The notes under the pieces: model-generated
The model's input: only the letters and a program-made list of their open reading frames with translations
Database searches by the model: none
Told to the model about the DNA's origin: nothing
Part shown: piece after piece, positions 51,429-53,274 of the stretch
Layout of the letters: every line of letters starts with the position of its first letter
Position numbering within the stretch: the stretch's first letter is position 1
Position numbers and translations under genes: made by a program
Assembly (NCBI GenBank): GCA_016937035.1
Contig: JAFGWS010000110.1
Location: 1 to 53,274 of the forward strand
DNA length: 53,274 bases
DNA from: Pontiellaceae bacterium
GTDB lineage: Bacteria > Verrucomicrobiota > Kiritimatiellia > Kiritimatiellales > Pontiellaceae
Direction: 5' to 3'

Positions 51429-53274
51429 TCAGTCGGCCAGCATTTCATTCATACGGGCGGCAAAGGCGACGGGGTCGTCGAGCTTGGCCCCGGACGCAAT
51501 GACGGCCTGATCGTGGAGAAGCTGAGTGATGGTCTTCACCTTGGGATCCTTTTTGTCCGCTTTGTAGAGGGCCTGCACCTTTTTCACCACGGCGTGTTCC
51601 GGGTTAAGTTCCAGAATGCTTTCGCGCTTGGGCACCTCCTGTCCCATCCGGCGCATCATTTCTTCAATGTGCGGGCTCATGGAATATTCATCGCCCACGA
51701 GTACGGCGGCGGAATCCTTCAGACGGGTGGTCAGCCTGACTTCTTTAACGCCGTCGAGCAGTTTTTGGGCGAATCCGATATAGCCTTTATATTCCTTCTG
51801 CTCTTCCTTGAGCTTCTCCTTATCCTCTTCGAGATCGCCCTTGTTGACGGCTTTGAGCTTTTTGCCTTTGTATTCCATCAGCTGGGGGATCACAAAGTCG
51901 TCGATCGGGTCGGTCATGAGCAGAACCTCAGTGCCCTCGGCCTTAAACTTTTCGAGGTAGGGCGAGTTCACGATGGCGGCGTGGTTTTCGCCGGCGAGAT
52001 AGAGAATCTCCTCCTGACCTTCGGCCATGTTTTCAACATAGTCCGCAAAGCAGGTTTTTTCGCCTGCCTCCTTCTTGGTGGATTCAAATAGCAGGAGGTC
52101 GGCAATCTTTTCCCGGTTTTCCCAGTCGTTCTGGAGGCCTTCCTTGAGGATGGAGCCAAAGTTTTCGTGGAAGATTTCAAACTCCTTGTAGTCGCTCTCC
52201 TTCATCTTCGCCAGCGTCTTGAGCACACGTGCAGTCAGATTTTTCCGGATTTTGTCGAGCATCGGGTTTTCCTGCAGGATTTCGCGCGAAACGTTCAGCG
52301 GCAGATCGGAGGAATCGATCACTCCTTTGACGAAGCGCAGGTAGCCCGGCAGCAGGTTTTCAAAGTCGTTGCCGATGAAGACGCGCTGCACATAGAGGTT
52401 CAGGTGCGACTTCGGGTCGTTGTTCCACATCATATCGAACGGCTTGTGTTCAGGAATGAACAACAGCGCTTTGAATTCGATCGCACCTTCGGCGTTATAA
52501 TGAATCGTTTCGGCCGGATGATGGGTGTCGTGTGAGATATGTTTGTAAAACTCGCCGTACTCCTCGTCGGTGACTTCGCTCTTCGGCCGCAGCCAGATGG
52601 CTTTCTGGGAGTTAATCTGTTCCTCAACCTCTTCTTCAACCTCGGTCTTTTCATCCTTCTTCGTGGAGATCAGGACGACCGGATGCTCCAGGAAATCGGA
52701 AAACTTTTTGACGGTGGATTTGATGGTCCAGTTGTTCAGATATTCCTCCGCGTCTTCCTTCAGGTGCAGCGTAATCTCGGTGCCGCGCGTTTCTTTTTCT
52801 GCGTCGGAAAGGGTAAAGCTGCCGGTACCTTTGGATTCCCATTGAACGGCCGGTTCGCCGTGCGCTTTGGAAACTACGGTGACGTCGTCCGCCACCATGA
52901 ACGAGGCATAGAAGCCGACGCCGAATTGGCCGATCAGTTCCGGGTTGTTTTTCAGATCGGCTTCCTTGGCGCGGGCCAAAAAGGCCTTGGTGCCGGAATG
53001 GGCAATCGTTCCGAGGTTTTCCACCACCTCGGAACGCGACATGCCGATACCGTTATCGGAAATCGTCAGCGTTTTTGCTTCCTTATCCGCCTTGATGGAA
53101 ATCTTCCAGTCGGAATCGCCTTCAAGGATTTCTTCGTTGTTCAGTCCCTCGAAGCGCACCTTATCGATGGCGTCTGCGGCATTTGAGATCAACTCGCGCA
53201 GAAAAACTTCGCGGTGGGAATAGAGTGAGTGGGTAATCAGATGCAGCAACTGTTCCAGTTCTGTCTTAAACTCC
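51429..53274 (-). CDS. htpG: Molecular chaperone HtpG (5' partial)
   Basis: Bacterial Hsp90. The frame runs to the window edge; EFKTELEQLLHLITHSLYSHREVFLRELISNAADAIDK is the conserved N-terminus, so only about ten codons and the start are missing. The GHKL ATPase has ELISNAADA (Glu/Asn for Mg-ATP), DNGIGM, GQFGVGFYASFMV. The middle domain and C-terminal dimerisation domain are complete and end MLAD. Total about 615 residues, slightly shorter than E. coli HtpG. Its own terminator follows. Confidence 0.95.
   Translation of the reverse strand, partial: EFKTELEQLLHLITHSLYSHREVFLRELISNAADAIDKVRFEGLNNEEILEGDSDWKISIKADKEAKTLTISDNGIGMSRSEVVENLGTIAHSGTKAFLARAKEADLKNNPELIGQFGVGFYASFMVADDVTVVSKAHGEPAVQWESKGTGSFTLSDAEKETRGTEITLHLKEDAEEYLNNWTIKSTVKKFSDFLEHPVVLISTKKDEKTEVEEEVEEQINSQKAIWLRPKSEVTDEEYGEFYKHISHDTHHPAETIHYNAEGAIEFKALLFIPEHKPFDMMWNNDPKSHLNLYVQRVFIGNDFENLLPGYLRFVKGVIDSSDLPLNVSREILQENPMLDKIRKNLTARVLKTLAKMKESDYKEFEIFHENFGSILKEGLQNDWENREKIADLLLFESTKKEAGEKTCFADYVENMAEGQEEILYLAGENHAAIVNSPYLEKFKAEGTEVLLMTDPIDDFVIPQLMEYKGKKLKAVNKGDLEEDKEKLKEEQKEYKGYIGFAQKLLDGVKEVRLTTRLKDSAAVLVGDEYSMSPHIEEMMRRMGQEVPKRESILELNPEHAVVKKVQALYKADKKDPKVKTITQLLHDQAVIASGAKLDDPVAFAARMNEMLAD

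Overview
The window looks like a chromosomal segment of a marine, polysaccharide-degrading bacterium of the PVC superphylum, most likely Kiritimatiellota (Pontiella-like) or a close Verrucomicrobia relative. This is an inference. It rests on the mix of a TIGR02999-type ECF sigma factor paired with a large Ser/Thr kinase, GH43-CBM6 and GH31 enzymes, a RAYT transposase with its own REP palindromes, a PKD/beta-helix secreted protein and Gly-rich secreted esterases. No rRNA, tRNA, CRISPR array or prophage was seen.

Layout. 1-2.1 kb: 3' part of a secreted beta-helix/PKD protein. 2.5-13 kb: housekeeping genes (typA, a metal-efflux-type permease, parE, ilvC) plus a lipoprotein carboxylesterase. Inside this is a scar where a broken uvrC start occurs twice around an AT-rich membrane-protein gene. 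13-20 kb: secreted SGNH hydrolase, GH31 glycosidase, an AT-rich orphan secreted protein and uronate isomerase (uxaC). 19.7-20.9 kb: a RAYT transposase bracketed by covarying REP palindromes. 21-26.5 kb: LysM lipoprotein, dnaG, and a sigma factor-kinase pair. 26.6-31.7 kb: two tandem GH43-CBM6 enzymes and an unassigned toroid-fold secreted protein. With GH31, the esterases and UxaC, these suggest breakdown of a glucuronic-acid-containing hemicellulose such as glucuronoarabinoxylan.

31.7-41.9 kb: a tightly packed operon behind a near-consensus sigma-70 promoter and a structured leader. It encodes a GT8 glycosyltransferase and what looks like a full CMP-legionaminic-acid pathway by the GDP-linked (Campylobacter Ptm/Leg) route: LegB, LegC, LegH/NeuD, LegI/NeuB, LegG/NeuC, a PtmF-position Gfo/Idh oxidoreductase, LegF/NeuA, a PtmA-like SDR, an extra CysE-like acetyltransferase and PtmE-like CBS-nucleotidyltransferase. 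42-49.6 kb: more surface-glycan genes. These are a surface carbohydrate biosynthesis protein, a beta-helix acetyltransferase, a GtrB/ArnC-like GT2, an ArnT-like GT39, a free-standing YrbL-type kinase-like protein and a GT4 glycosyltransferase fused to a second YrbL-like domain. A VapBC-type toxin-antitoxin pair sits inside this minus-strand operon. 49.8-53.3 kb: a Sel1-repeat lipoprotein with an acidic degenerate repeat tract, and htpG, cut by the window end.

The most unusual points are the GT4-YrbL fusion next to a separate YrbL, the covarying REP/RAYT locus, the structured leader of the nonulosonate operon, and the uvrC duplication scar.
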